Source of the DNA: an uncultured Collinsella sp.
Lineage (GTDB): Bacteria; Actinomycetota; Coriobacteriia; Coriobacteriales; Coriobacteriaceae
Direction of reading: 5' to 3'
Length of the DNA: 26,728 bases
Assembly: GCA_958438955.1 (NCBI GenBank)
Contig: CAUBTS010000017.1
Span: 1-26,728 of the forward strand
Under the pieces are notes generated by a model, which saw only the letters and a program-made list of their open reading frames with translations, was not told where the DNA came from and searched no databases. This document shows, piece by piece, positions 13,526 through 22,756 of the stretch (position 1 is the stretch's first letter; the number at the start of each line of letters is the position of its first letter). A program made the translations under genes and the position numbers.

Positions 13526-16500
13526 CTACGAACGGCGGATAACCTCGGTCACGACCTCGGATACCGTGGCAATGTTCGTCGGGTTGACATTGTAGGGCAG
13601 GTCGTCCTCGGTACGAGCGCAAGCCAGACGCGTGCCGTCCACGCCGGCGATGGTGAGGGCTCGGCGGCTCGCCTCGAGCGCGGCATAGGCATCGGTCTTG
13701 GCATAGGGCATCTCGAGCGCGCCACAATCGACATGGAACGACTTGCACACCTTGCTGACCAGGTTCATGATGCGGCGATCGCCCTTGAGCAGCTGCTGTT
13801 CGCCCTCGACCGTCACCACCGAAAGCCTACCGGCGCCGACGGATTCAAGATTGATGAAGAATACGCCGCGGAGTTTATCGCGATGCGAAGCCAAGAAGGC
13901 CTTCATGCCGGCGCCATCACAATCCGAGGCGCCCGTTGCCACAAACCAGATATCGTGACCGAGCAGCTCATCATCGCCCATAGAGGCGACAGCCGAGAGC
14001 ATATCTTCGGAAGAAGCGCCATCGGAAGACGTAGCGCCGCCCTTCCAGCCATCGTTATCGTCCTCGAAGTTATCCCACGAACCGATACCGCGACCGGACT
14101 TCTTGGCATCGTAATCGTCTTCGACGCCCAGCCAATCACTCATGCTGTCCTGCTCGTTTTTCCTTTTACGACCGAACAGGCCACCCAGGCCGCGTTTGCG
14201 AGACTTGGGTGCCGCCGGGGCGGGAGCCGAAATGGTCTCGATCGGCTGCGCGCCCGACGCAACGGGCATAGAAGGCGCAACGGGTGCCGATGTGGGTTCG
14301 GGACCCTGGGCAGTAGCAAAGGGGTCGTTGACCTGGGCAGAGGGATCTGGAAGGTCGAACAGCGACGTGCGAGACGCAACGTTTGCCTGCTTCATAGACG
14401 GCAGCGACGGATCGGGGACCGAAGCCAGCGGAGACGAGGAAGGTGCAGGCGACGGTGCCGACGCCGGATCGGGAACATTCATCTGCGGACGCGGCGATGC
14501 CTGGGAGGAAATCTGGGCCATAAGGGAATCGACCGTTTCGTCCTGGGTGGGAGCGACATTGGCAACCGTGGCACCGGAACCACTCGGGGTCGGCATGGTG
14601 AAAATCTGCGTGGAGTAAGGCCTCGACTCATCCGTCTCGGGAGTCTCGGAAACCGCAGGCACTTCCTCCTGCTCGACCTCGGTCGAATCACCTTGATCGG
14701 CTGCCGCGTATTGCTCTTCGTCAGAGTTGGCCTCGACGGACTCGTCCTCGGCGGCATCTTGGATTTCGGCAGCATCAATGGGCTCGTCATCGTCTGCCGC
14801 GTCGCCCTGCTCATCGGAAACAGGAAGGGGCTCGGCAATTGCGGTGCCTTGCTTTTCAAACGTTATCGTGGAATCGAACTGCGCGGCATCAAACGACATG
14901 GTGCTATCGACGTGCTGCTGAGCCTCGAAAGACGTTGTTGCCTCAACAACATCCGCTGACGTCGGTTGCTGGGACTCAAAGGACGTCGTAGCTTCGGCAG
15001 CGTCGACGGGCCCGGACTGCATAGCCTCGTTCTGCTCGAACTCTTGCGCCGCGCGCTCACGTGCCGCCTCGGCTGCCTGCTGCTGAGCGATAGCCTCCTG
15101 CTCGGCAGCCTCGCGTGCGGCAGCGCGCTTCTCCTCGAAATCGTCGACAAATTTCCTGCCCTTTGCAAGCGCACCCTTAAAGAAGCTGGAAGCGCTGGCG
15201 CCAATCGAAGAGAACGCGGATGCAATATCGGCATGGGGCGTTGCCGCGGGAATCTCGGCAGAGAAATCAGTATCGCTCTCGTAAGACACGCGCCTCGGCT
15301 GTTCAACGTAATCGTCGTCAGACTCGTCCGCAACGTCTTGCGCCGGCGCGGCGGGAGCCAAAATGTCCAGTCCTGCCGCGGGATCGATCGCGGACACCGC
15401 CTCGGGCTCGGCAGCGGTAACCGCGGCAGACTCATCATCCGCGGTGACAACGGGCGCAGGCTCGGGCTCAAACGTCGGCTCCTCGCCCTCCTCGTAATCG
15501 AGCGTGCAGGACTCGGGAAGCATTCCGAGTGCACGGATGGCATCCGAACCAAAGCGAATGTTGCCGGCGGCGTTGCGATAGAGCTTGGGCTCGGGCTCGG
15601 CCGCGGCAGGCTCCTCCGCCGGCTCAGCAGCGGGAACCTCGTCATTGAACTCTTCGGCCTGGACAGCCTGATTCTGATCCTCGGGCACGATGGCGCCAAT
15701 CAGCGTCTCGTCGGCAGACGCACCCTCAAAGCCCTCAATCTGCTCGTCAAAAGCCTCGCCCTGTTCGGGCTCGGTTTGAGCGTCGGGAGCAATCGGCTGA
15801 CCGAACTCGTCCTCGGCGTAGGTAGGCTCTTCGTACTCGATGGTGTTGCCGTAGTCGTTTTGCTGCTGGGCCGCGGCATACTCCGCCGCCGCGCGCGCCA
15901 TTTCCTCGGCACGACGTTTCTGCTCCCCAAAATAGGTATCGAACGGAACATCGTCGGGAAACTCGTTCTCGCCCTGGAAGGGAGCAACGTTGTCCATAAC
16001 GCCGAGCATAGCGGCGACAGAAGACTTGTTGCACACCGCGCCGGACGTATAGGGAAGAACGTGGCGGTTAGAGATGATGTTTGCCGCGTTGGCAAGTGCA
16101 ACGAGGGAAGCGAGGATCGCGACAATCCACAGCAGAACCTTGAGCGCGCCGGGGAGCGGCAGGATACGCAGGATGGCAACGGCAGCAGGGGCAATCGTGG
16201 CAACGGGCAACAGCTTGGCGATGAGCGCACGATACGAAGCATAGGGCTCGCGGGCGAGCAGCTCAGCACGGGGAGAGTCGTAGTGTGCGACAACGACCAC
16301 CGGGCGGTTGCGCGGAGACGCGAGCGGGCCCGAGGCCTTGTGGTAGGCGATGACATTTTGGCTCACGCCCGTCTTGCCCAGGCGCGAAACCACGGGGTGG
16401 CCCGTGCGCTCGAGCACGTAAAGAACGGCGCCGACAATGGCCAGCAAGGTGCCGACCAAGCCGATACCGCCGCCGATGCCCATCAGCAGGGCGCCGGCAA

Positions 16501-16696
16501 ACGCAAGAATACCGGTAACGGCAAATGCCAATCTACTGGGCGCCGGGGCATTGAACTCCTGAACCTCGGGGTCAAAGCCGTGGTTGCGGAAGATCTGAGC
16601 GATATCCTCGGCAGCCAAGCGCTCTTCTTCGCTGCATGCCGGCGTAATGCCGGTGTTCTGCAGCAGGTGGTTAATATAGTTCTGGGTGTTCGCCAT
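13526..16696 (-). CDS. Membrane protein with a split, degenerate M28 peptidase-like fold and a giant disordered insert
   Basis: About 1056 residues from the ATG at 16694-16696, which has GGAG five bases upstream. An in-frame start 50 codons earlier lies in promoter-like sequence and is rejected. Layout: an M28-type N-terminal cap (1-50), a hydrophobic hairpin (about 56-95), a core strand with VVVVAHYDSPR (His138, Asp140), a second hydrophobic hairpin (about 157-207), the segment GAVCNKSSVAAMLG (219-232), about 650 low-complexity acidic and Ala/Pro/Ser-rich residues (about 255-905), and the rest of the fold from HDIWFVATGASDCDG. Compared with active M28 enzymes, the bridging Asp aligns with Cys222, the catalytic Glu-Glu pair reads Ser-Asp, a later Asp is Glu, and the last His is missing. 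It is therefore probably not a working peptidase. The insert holds four [ST]-F-[ED] motifs and a basic patch (SRKRGLGGLFGRKRK). It is in an operon with the 72-residue membrane protein. Confidence 0.8.
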   Translation of the reverse strand: MANTQNYINHLLQNTGITPACSEEERLAAEDIAQIFRNHGFDPEVQEFNAPAPSRLAFAVTGILAFAGALLMGIGGGIGLVGTLLAIVGAVLYVLERTGHPVVSRLGKTGVSQNVIAYHKASGPLASPRNRPVVVVAHYDSPRAELLAREPYASYRALIAKLLPVATIAPAAVAILRILPLPGALKVLLWIVAILASLVALANAANIISNRHVLPYTSGAVCNKSSVAAMLGVMDNVAPFQGENEFPDDVPFDTYFGEQKRRAEEMARAAAEYAAAQQQNDYGNTIEYEEPTYAEDEFGQPIAPDAQTEPEQGEAFDEQIEGFEGASADETLIGAIVPEDQNQAVQAEEFNDEVPAAEPAEEPAAAEPEPKLYRNAAGNIRFGSDAIRALGMLPESCTLDYEEGEEPTFEPEPAPVVTADDESAAVTAAEPEAVSAIDPAAGLDILAPAAPAQDVADESDDDYVEQPRRVSYESDTDFSAEIPAATPHADIASAFSSIGASASSFFKGALAKGRKFVDDFEEKRAAAREAAEQEAIAQQQAAEAARERAAQEFEQNEAMQSGPVDAAEATTSFESQQPTSADVVEATTSFEAQQHVDSTMSFDAAQFDSTITFEKQGTAIAEPLPVSDEQGDAADDDEPIDAAEIQDAAEDESVEANSDEEQYAAADQGDSTEVEQEEVPAVSETPETDESRPYSTQIFTMPTPSGSGATVANVAPTQDETVDSLMAQISSQASPRPQMNVPDPASAPSPAPSSSPLASVPDPSLPSMKQANVASRTSLFDLPDPSAQVNDPFATAQGPEPTSAPVAPSMPVASGAQPIETISAPAPAAPKSRKRGLGGLFGRKRKNEQDSMSDWLGVEDDYDAKKSGRGIGSWDNFEDDNDGWKGGATSSDGASSEDMLSAVASMGDDELLGHDIWFVATGASDCDGAGMKAFLASHRDKLRGVFFINLESVGAGRLSVVTVEGEQQLLKGDRRIMNLVSKVCKSFHVDCGALEMPYAKTDAYAALEASRRALTIAGVDGTRLACARTEDDLPYNVNPTNIATVSEVVTEVIRRS

Positions 16697-16894
16697 GTGC
16701 GCTCCACATCCATAATCCGACAAATAGGCCCAATGCATGCACATTAGAACCGTATATAGTCGAAAGTATACCCCGAGCGAGCGCAAACGACCGAATTCGG
16801 GCCATCTTAACGCCTCGAGCGGACAAGGATATAGCCTAATCTCCATATCGGACTAAAATCATGGCAGCAAACCACCTTCTCATGCGAGGACTCT

Positions 16895-17917
16895 ATGACG
16901 GCAAGCGACGCGACCGCGACAATAAAAAAGGGGAATTCGGAGCCCGGTTTCGATAAAACGGCTCAGCGCATCCTCAATCTTTTCTTTGTGCTCAACAGCT
17001 CCCCCGAACCGCTGACGACCGAGCAGATCGTCTTGGATTCTGACCTGGGATATGGCTCGGGCAATATCGACTCGGATAAGCGCAAGTTTCGGCGCGATCG
17101 TGACAAACTGCTCGAGCGTGGCATCTTAATCAAGGAGGTTCGCCCCGCCGGTGCGCAGGAGACCGAGGAAAGCTCGTGGACAATCGACCGCGAGCACACG
17201 TTTGCTGCAGGCGGCCTCATCACCGCAGACGACGCCGATATCCTACTCAACGCCATCGACCAGACGCTAGCGGCCGGCTCTTCCACCTTTGCCGCGCCGC
17301 TTGCCGATATTCGCTCCAAAATTGCCTACCTCACCGGCAGGACGACGGTGGACGAAGTACCGATCCGCCGCTCTCCCACCGTCGATGCGGTATGGAGCGC
17401 CTTTGCCGAGCGATGCGCGCTGCGATTTTTATATCAGAACGGACGCGGCGAGCAGAAAGAACGTACCGTCTGTGTCTACGGCATGTTCGAACGCGAGGGC
17501 GTGGCGTACTTCTGCGGCCTCGACAATGTCACCGACGACATCAGGACATTCCGCTGCGACCGTATCGTTCGCGCATGGCGTCCTTCGAAGGCCTACGCCA
17601 TCCCTGCGGACTTCAATCTCAACGACTATCTGTTCTTTGAATTCGATTTCGCCGACCGACCGCCCGTTGCAGCCACGTTCTCGTTCGCCCCTCAGACGCA
17701 GATCGATATGATCAACGGCCTCACGCGCGGGCGAGGTGAGCTCACACACACCGATGCGGGATGGATCTGGACCGTTGACGTGCGCGACCTTGAAGCCGCC
17801 GCCTCATTTTGCATGGCCCACGCCATGGACGGCATGAGGCCCATGGCCCCCAAATCGCTCAAGCAGGCGTGGAACCACCTCATTGAAAGGACGGTGCACG
17901 AGTATGCCCGTGCGTAA
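16895..17917 (+). CDS. WYL-domain transcription regulator, PafB-like
   Basis: A 340-residue regulator. Residues about 20-85 form a winged helix-turn-helix (AQRILNLFFVLNSS, TTEQIV, KFRRDRDKLLERGI). A linker domain follows, then a WYL domain at about 165-240 (LRFLYQN, GVAYFCGLD, FRCDRIVRA), in which the usual W-Y-L appears as AYFCG. A C-terminal extension closes the protein. The next gene is a second WYL protein that overlaps its end by 14 bp. This tandem pair is the arrangement of actinobacterial PafB-PafC, which control the DNA-damage response independently of LexA. No Pup-proteasome genes are nearby, unlike in mycobacteria. GAGGA precedes the ATG by four bases. A TAAAAT box near 16855 may be its -10. 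Assignment to PafB rather than another WYL regulator is by context. Confidence 0.82.
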   Translation: MTASDATATIKKGNSEPGFDKTAQRILNLFFVLNSSPEPLTTEQIVLDSDLGYGSGNIDSDKRKFRRDRDKLLERGILIKEVRPAGAQETEESSWTIDREHTFAAGGLITADDADILLNAIDQTLAAGSSTFAAPLADIRSKIAYLTGRTTVDEVPIRRSPTVDAVWSAFAERCALRFLYQNGRGEQKERTVCVYGMFEREGVAYFCGLDNVTDDIRTFRCDRIVRAWRPSKAYAIPADFNLNDYLFFEFDFADRPPVAATFSFAPQTQIDMINGLTRGRGELTHTDAGWIWTVDVRDLEAAASFCMAHAMDGMRPMAPKSLKQAWNHLIERTVHEYARA

Positions 17918-18821
17918 ACTCACCAGCGAGCAGAGACTCTCGCGCGCCATCGACATCATGGAGGCCCTCTACGCCGCCGGCGAGAGCGGCATGACACGAA
18001 CCGAGATTTGCGGCCGCTTTGACATCACGGGAGTATCGCTCGACGAGATTCTCGAGATCGTCTCGACGCTCGCGGACCGAGAATCTGGTGCGCGCATCAT
18101 CTGCGAATGCCACGGCGAGCGTGTGGTCCTCACTGGTGACGCCGGGCGTGTGCTACCGTTGCGCTTGAGTGCAGCCGAGGGCGCTGTGCTCAACCACGAA
18201 CTTGAATCGTTGGGGATCGAGCCGCAGACGGCAGCTCGGATTCGACACGCCCTTCTACCCGAAGAGCTCGGCTATAACCAGCGCGTCTTTGACACCGTCA
18301 ACCACGGGTCGCACTGGCAGCAGCTGAGCTGTGCCATTCAGGACGGCGTTCGCTGCCGCATCTCATATCGCTCGATGGACGATGCACGGCCACGCGAGCG
18401 TCTGGTCGACCCCTTGCGCATTACGGCAAACGGCGACCAAACATACCTGATTGCCTGGGACATCACAGTCGATGAGCAGCGCACCTATCGCATGGATAAA
18501 ATCGAGGGACTCGCCTTGACGGAAGACTCCGTCGTGCCTCACACACCGGACGTCGCATCCCTCCACGATTCCCTTGCCCGGACGCAGCGCAGCGCAAAGC
18601 TCTTGATGCCATTCGATATGGCGGAGCATCTGGACTGGGCCGGCATCACCCTAATCGAGCGCGGCGGGGCAGACATGGCAACGGTAACTGTGCATTACGG
18701 CTCCGAGCGTTGGCTACTGAGCCAGGTAATCGCAGCGGGCGGAGCCATCCGCATCTTGGATGACCCCGCCCTGTCAAAGCGCCTGTGCGATATGGCAAAA
18801 ACCCTCGTCTGTCCGCTTTAG
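17904..18821 (+). CDS. WYL-domain transcription regulator, PafC-like
   Basis: A 305-residue partner of the preceding WYL regulator. The N-terminal helix-turn-helix (about 8-70: SRAIDIMEALYAAGE, MTRTEICGRFDIT, SLDEILEIVSTL) is followed by a WYL domain (about 130-210) with CRISYRSMDD, RLVDPLRIT, TYLIAWDI and RTYRMDKIEGL. These are close to the family consensus, and the Arg/Tyr residues proposed to bind nucleic-acid ligands are present. The chosen ATG lies inside the upstream gene and AAAGGA is 12 bases away, a slightly long spacing. A TTG seven codons earlier has no ribosome site. Its stop codon overlaps the stop of the convergent helicase gene by four bases (TTAG). The two WYL proteins probably act as a heterodimer. 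Confidence 0.82.
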   Translation: MPVRKLTSEQRLSRAIDIMEALYAAGESGMTRTEICGRFDITGVSLDEILEIVSTLADRESGARIICECHGERVVLTGDAGRVLPLRLSAAEGAVLNHELESLGIEPQTAARIRHALLPEELGYNQRVFDTVNHGSHWQQLSCAIQDGVRCRISYRSMDDARPRERLVDPLRITANGDQTYLIAWDITVDEQRTYRMDKIEGLALTEDSVVPHTPDVASLHDSLARTQRSAKLLMPFDMAEHLDWAGITLIERGGADMATVTVHYGSERWLLSQVIAAGGAIRILDDPALSKRLCDMAKTLVCPL

Positions 18822-21712
18822 CGCCGCCGCTCGTGGCGTGCGCGCCACAGTTGCAGATAGTGCCCGATCTGCGCCGATTCGATGCGCTGGTAGGAGCTCG
18901 TGGGCAGCGACGTTAAGAACTTCTTTCCGTAGCCCTTCGTCACCAGGCGCGGGTCGGCCAGAATCAGCACGCCGCAATCGGTCGACGAGCGGATAAGGCG
19001 GCCGGCCGCCTGCTTGACCTCGAGCACCGCCTCGGGCAGCGAATAGCGCGCCCAAGCGCGGTCTTCGCGCAGGTTGCGCTCGCACGAGAGCGGGTCCGTG
19101 GGACTCGAGAACGGCAGCTTGGGAATGATGACGCAGCGCAGCGTCTCGCCGCTGGCGTCGAACCCCTCCCAGAAGGCCTTAAGCGCAAAAAGCGATGAAG
19201 TCGGCTCGTTGATAAACCGATCGCGCAGGCGACGAGGAGATGAGTTGCGCTGCTGGCAGTTGAGCTCCAGACCCGCACGGGCCATCTTGGGCTCAACGCG
19301 GGCGTACAGGTCTTCCATGTCGCGCCGATTGGTGAACAGTGTGAGCACCGATCCGCCCATGGCAAGATGGGCGTCGACCAGCACGCGCTCGAGCGCCGTA
19401 AGATAGCTCTCGCGATCGCGCGGATCGGGGATATCGCCCGCAACGACTACAGCCATGTTCGAATCGAAGTCGTAGCTCGAGTCCAAGTGCAGCGATGAGG
19501 ATGTTGAAGCGCCGATGCGATCGAGGCCGACCGCGTGGTTAAAGTGTTCGAAGCTTTTGGACACCGTCATGGTCGCCGAGGCAAAGATAGCCGTGTGAAC
19601 CTCGGGCAGCCACTCGGTTGCCAAGGCCTCGCCAATGTCGATGCGCTCTGCGGTCATTGACTCTCCGCCGGCACGCAGCCTGCGATTGACCTGCAGCGAA
19701 TACACGTAGTGTTCATCGGTGCCATCAATGATGAGTTTGAGGTTCTCGGCCAGCTCGTGCAGGCGGCGCGAGATATCACCCAGGTCGACAACAACCTCGG
19801 GCTTGTCGGCGGCGACGGCTTGCACCAGCGCGTCGACGCTCTTGTCAGCCTGTTCCAATACGTCGATGGCAGCGTAGGCCGACTGTAAGAAATCATGCCA
19901 GTCGTCAGATTCGCGCAGCTCGGGGCCAATCCATAGATTGGCATTGTCATAACCCCCACGGGCACGGCGGCCGAGCTCGCGAACGCCATCGAACACGTCG
20001 GCGATTGCCATGCTCGCGCGCGCAACCGTCGACGTCGCCTTGGCAGTAAGGCCCAGATAGAGCATAGAGCCCTCGGAGGTTGCCAAATCACGGGAGACCT
20101 GGCTTAGCGCACCGGTGCTCGAGCCACCCAGGCGCTCAAACAGAACGCGTGATTCGTCCGCCGACACCACGCGCGCCCACTGACGGCGCGCCTCGCGCTC
20201 GATGGAATGGGCCTCGTCGATTACCCAATGACGAATCGGAGGTAAAATCCTGCCCTCGGCCGCGACATTGCGGAACAGCAGGGAATGGTTGGTGACCACC
20301 ACGTCGGCATGCGCTGCACGACGGCGAGCGCCGTGGACCAAACATTTATCAGGGAAAAACGGGCAGAGGCGACGAGCACACTCGCGCGAGGCCGTCGTAA
20401 AGTCGGGGCGGTTGACGCTGCGCCACCGAATGCCGAGCGAGTCGAGGTCGCCATCGGCTGATTGGCAGACGTACGCCATAATGACCGCGACCGCCGTGAG
20501 CGTGTCCGCCGGATCGCGCTTGGTGGTAATCTCGACCTGGCCGCGGCTCATGCGCTCAAGCTTGCGCAGGCATGGATAGTGGTCATACCCCTTGAGAGCG
20601 CAAAATGACAGACCACCGTCCAGTTGCCCGGCAAGTTTTGGCAGCTCATGGTACATGAGCTGGTCGGCAAGATTGTTCGATTTGGTCGCAATACCAACCG
20701 TGATGTTGTTACGGCGCGCTGCCTCGGCAAAAGGCACCAGATAGGCCATCGATTTGCCGACGCCCGTGCCCGCCTCAATTACACGATGAGTGCCCGTGAC
20801 CAGCGCATCGCGGACCTCGAGCGCCATCGCGATCTGCTCATCACGCGGCTCGTAGGTGGGATACATGCGATTGACCAGGCCACCCGGCGCATAGTCTGCC
20901 TCAATCTCCTCACGACTCGGCATCTTGAGGACCGGCAGTTCGTCGGCGTCCACCCGATCGTCGGCGCGATCGGCCTTGAGAACGTCAGCACGAGCGGCGC
21001 TGAGAGAGAAGATAGAACCAGGGTTCTGCCCCGCCAAGAATGAGAAGATAGGACGATAGGACCAAGGCACATCCGGATGCATGTCGGCTAGGCGCGCCAT
21101 GAGGCCCTGGGGCAAGTCGGTGAGCGCCACGAGCAACACACGCCATACGCCACACAGGGCGTCGACGTCGGCATTGGCACGGTGTGATACCGAGTCACAG
21201 CCAAACAGATCGGCCATAAAAGACAGCTTGTGCGAGGCCAGGCGCGGAAGCGCGATGCGCGACAGCGCCAGCGAATCGATCCAAATATCGCTCACGTTGA
21301 CGCCGCCTTTGACCGACTCGATAAACGAGCGGTCGAACGTGGCGTTATGTGCGATTACCGGGCAACCACCGACAAAATCGGCGAGAGCGGCTACGGCCTC
21401 AACGGCCGACGGGGCATCTGCCACATCGGCATTTGTAATGCTCGTGAGCTCGGTAATCTCGGCGGGAATCAGCTGCTTGGGATGCACGAAGGTATCGAAG
21501 CGGTCGACGATCTCGCGGCCCGAAAGACGGGCCGCCGAGATCTCGATCAGCTCGTTGTCCTGCACCGAAAGACCTGTGGTCTCGGTATCGAGGACAATTA
21601 CATCTTCCTCGATAAGGCCGAAGGACTGCGTTTTGGCGCGCTCGGCAAGCGTGGCATAGGAGTCGATGACAAACTGCGGCGTTCCTGATGAAACCGCGTC
21701 CTCGATTAGCAT
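18818..21712 (-). CDS. DnaQ-DinG type exonuclease/helicase
   Basis: A 964-residue fusion as in the DinG proteins of Bacillus and relatives. Residues about 36-195 are a DEDDh 3'-5' exonuclease: VLDTETTG (Asp42, Glu44), AHNATFDRSF (Asp127), HRANADVDAL (His177, Asp182). From about 285 on it is an XPD-like superfamily 2 helicase: Walker A EAGTGVGKS (313-321), DEAH box (499-502), and motif VI QAAGRLIRS near the C-terminus. Four cysteines (381, 445, 450, 457; CARRLCPFFPDKC) are placed as in the iron-sulphur domain of this helicase class. All catalytic residues are present. It is expected to process damaged or structured DNA. The ATG overlaps the ddl stop by a few bases (ATGCTAA), giving a coupled ddl-helicase operon, and the 3' end overlaps the WYL gene. 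The symbol dinG fits the helicase part. Confidence 0.93.
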   Translation of the reverse strand: MLIEDAVSSGTPQFVIDSYATLAERAKTQSFGLIEEDVIVLDTETTGLSVQDNELIEISAARLSGREIVDRFDTFVHPKQLIPAEITELTSITNADVADAPSAVEAVAALADFVGGCPVIAHNATFDRSFIESVKGGVNVSDIWIDSLALSRIALPRLASHKLSFMADLFGCDSVSHRANADVDALCGVWRVLLVALTDLPQGLMARLADMHPDVPWSYRPIFSFLAGQNPGSIFSLSAARADVLKADRADDRVDADELPVLKMPSREEIEADYAPGGLVNRMYPTYEPRDEQIAMALEVRDALVTGTHRVIEAGTGVGKSMAYLVPFAEAARRNNITVGIATKSNNLADQLMYHELPKLAGQLDGGLSFCALKGYDHYPCLRKLERMSRGQVEITTKRDPADTLTAVAVIMAYVCQSADGDLDSLGIRWRSVNRPDFTTASRECARRLCPFFPDKCLVHGARRRAAHADVVVTNHSLLFRNVAAEGRILPPIRHWVIDEAHSIEREARRQWARVVSADESRVLFERLGGSSTGALSQVSRDLATSEGSMLYLGLTAKATSTVARASMAIADVFDGVRELGRRARGGYDNANLWIGPELRESDDWHDFLQSAYAAIDVLEQADKSVDALVQAVAADKPEVVVDLGDISRRLHELAENLKLIIDGTDEHYVYSLQVNRRLRAGGESMTAERIDIGEALATEWLPEVHTAIFASATMTVSKSFEHFNHAVGLDRIGASTSSSLHLDSSYDFDSNMAVVVAGDIPDPRDRESYLTALERVLVDAHLAMGGSVLTLFTNRRDMEDLYARVEPKMARAGLELNCQQRNSSPRRLRDRFINEPTSSLFALKAFWEGFDASGETLRCVIIPKLPFSSPTDPLSCERNLREDRAWARYSLPEAVLEVKQAAGRLIRSSTDCGVLILADPRLVTKGYGKKFLTSLPTSSYQRIESAQIGHYLQLWRARHERRR

Positions 21713-22671
21713 GCAATGCCCGCTCGACGAAGACCCATACGGATCAGGCTGTCACAGACCTGCGGGAACGTCATGTCGTCGGTGTGGCGGATCTCATCCG
21801 GATACAGCGACGTATCGGTCATGCCGGGAATAGTATTGGTCTCGAGGATAACGGGGCCGTCCTCACTCACGATAAAATCGCTGCGCGAGATGCCCAAGCA
21901 GCCGAGTGCCTTATGGGCAGCGCAGGCGAGCTCCTGAGCACGAGCGTAGTTCTCGGGCGAAATCTGTGCCGGAATGCGATGGATGTCCGTAGGGTCGACA
22001 TACTTCACGTCCAGATCGTAGAACTCGCAGTCCTCGGGCTTACGGATCTCGACAATCGGCAGGGCGCGCACGTCATCTTCGCCGTATACGCCGACGGTGA
22101 TCTCGGTACCCTCGATGCACTTCTCGACCAGCACTTTGTCGCCGTACTCAAACGCCTTGGCGATTGCCGCGGGCAGCTCGGAGGGCTCATGGACCAGGGA
22201 AATGCCATAGCTGGAACCGTTTACGGCCGGCTTTACAAAGCAGCGCTCGCCACAAACCTCGACAATGTGATCGATATCGACTTCATCGCCCACTTCGAGC
22301 GCAAGGCCGGGGGCAATGGGAATGCCCGCCTTGGCGTACAGGAGCTTCGAGACCTCCTTGTCGGCACCGCAGGCGCTGGCAAGCACGCCCGAGGCCGTGT
22401 AGGGGATACCCAGGGTCTCCATGGCACCCTGCATGGCGCCATCCTCACCGCCGGCGCCATGCATGGCGATAAATGCCACGTCAAAGCCGCCGGTCGCCAT
22501 GGTTACCATAAAGTCATCGGCAGCCGTGTCGAGCAGCTCAACCGAAGTGTAGCCGGCCTCCTTCAAGGCCACCACGACGTTCTTTCCCGAATTGAGCGAG
22601 ATCTCGCGCTCGGCGGAATGACCGCCCGCCAAGACCGCTACGTGCATGTTCTCTAGGCTTTTACCCGGCAT
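21706..22671 (-). CDS. ddl: D-alanine--D-alanine ligase
   Basis: A cytoplasmic ATP-grasp enzyme that joins two D-alanines for peptidoglycan precursors. The 321-residue product shows VAVLAGGHSAEREISL at the N-terminus, HGAGGEDGAMQG, the ATP-grasp segment VKPAVNGSSYGIS, EKCIEGTEITVGVYG, and the metal-binding ETNTIPGMTDTSLYP near the C-terminus. The sequence looks like an ordinary Ddl, with no feature that points to a vancomycin-resistance D-Ala-D-lactate or D-Ala-D-Ser ligase, although specificity cannot be settled by eye. The first ATG is used because AGGAGGAG lies seven bases upstream. A second ATG at codon 9 is less well placed. It heads the operon with the DnaQ-DinG gene and is divergent from rlmN. 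Confidence 0.94.
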   Translation of the reverse strand: MPGKSLENMHVAVLAGGHSAEREISLNSGKNVVVALKEAGYTSVELLDTAADDFMVTMATGGFDVAFIAMHGAGGEDGAMQGAMETLGIPYTASGVLASACGADKEVSKLLYAKAGIPIAPGLALEVGDEVDIDHIVEVCGERCFVKPAVNGSSYGISLVHEPSELPAAIAKAFEYGDKVLVEKCIEGTEITVGVYGEDDVRALPIVEIRKPEDCEFYDLDVKYVDPTDIHRIPAQISPENYARAQELACAAHKALGCLGISRSDFIVSEDGPVILETNTIPGMTDTSLYPDEIRHTDDMTFPQVCDSLIRMGLRRAGIAC

Positions 22672-22711
22672 GGGCAGACTCCTCCTCTATAATTTCTGCA
22701 GCTGATACCAT

Positions 22712-22741
22712 ATTGTAGCGATACCCTCTACGTTTCCCCAA
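22712..22741 (-). promoter_or_regulatory. Possible promoter of the ddl operon
   Basis: On the minus strand TTGGGG (22736-22741), an 18-bp spacer and TACAAT (22712-22717) resemble the tRNA-Lys promoter in the same window. It lies in the 85-bp divergent gap with rlmN. Confidence 0.4.
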
Positions 22742-22756
22742 AATCGAAAGGCTTCC

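Noticed and set aside
13481..14959. 492-codon plus-strand frame opposite the disordered insert
   Set aside because: Product is an Arg/Gly-rich antisense reading of acidic low-complexity codons with no family motif.
14966..16747. 593-codon plus-strand frame opposite the M28-like gene
   Set aside because: It mirrors the codons of the minus-strand gene, is rich in Arg/Leu/Gly shadows and has no ribosome site. The minus frame has clear domain motifs.
16697..16846. N-terminal 50-codon extension of the M28-like protein
   Set aside because: The stretch contains promoter-like TATACT and no hydrophobic or conserved sequence. GGAG is well placed for the later ATG.
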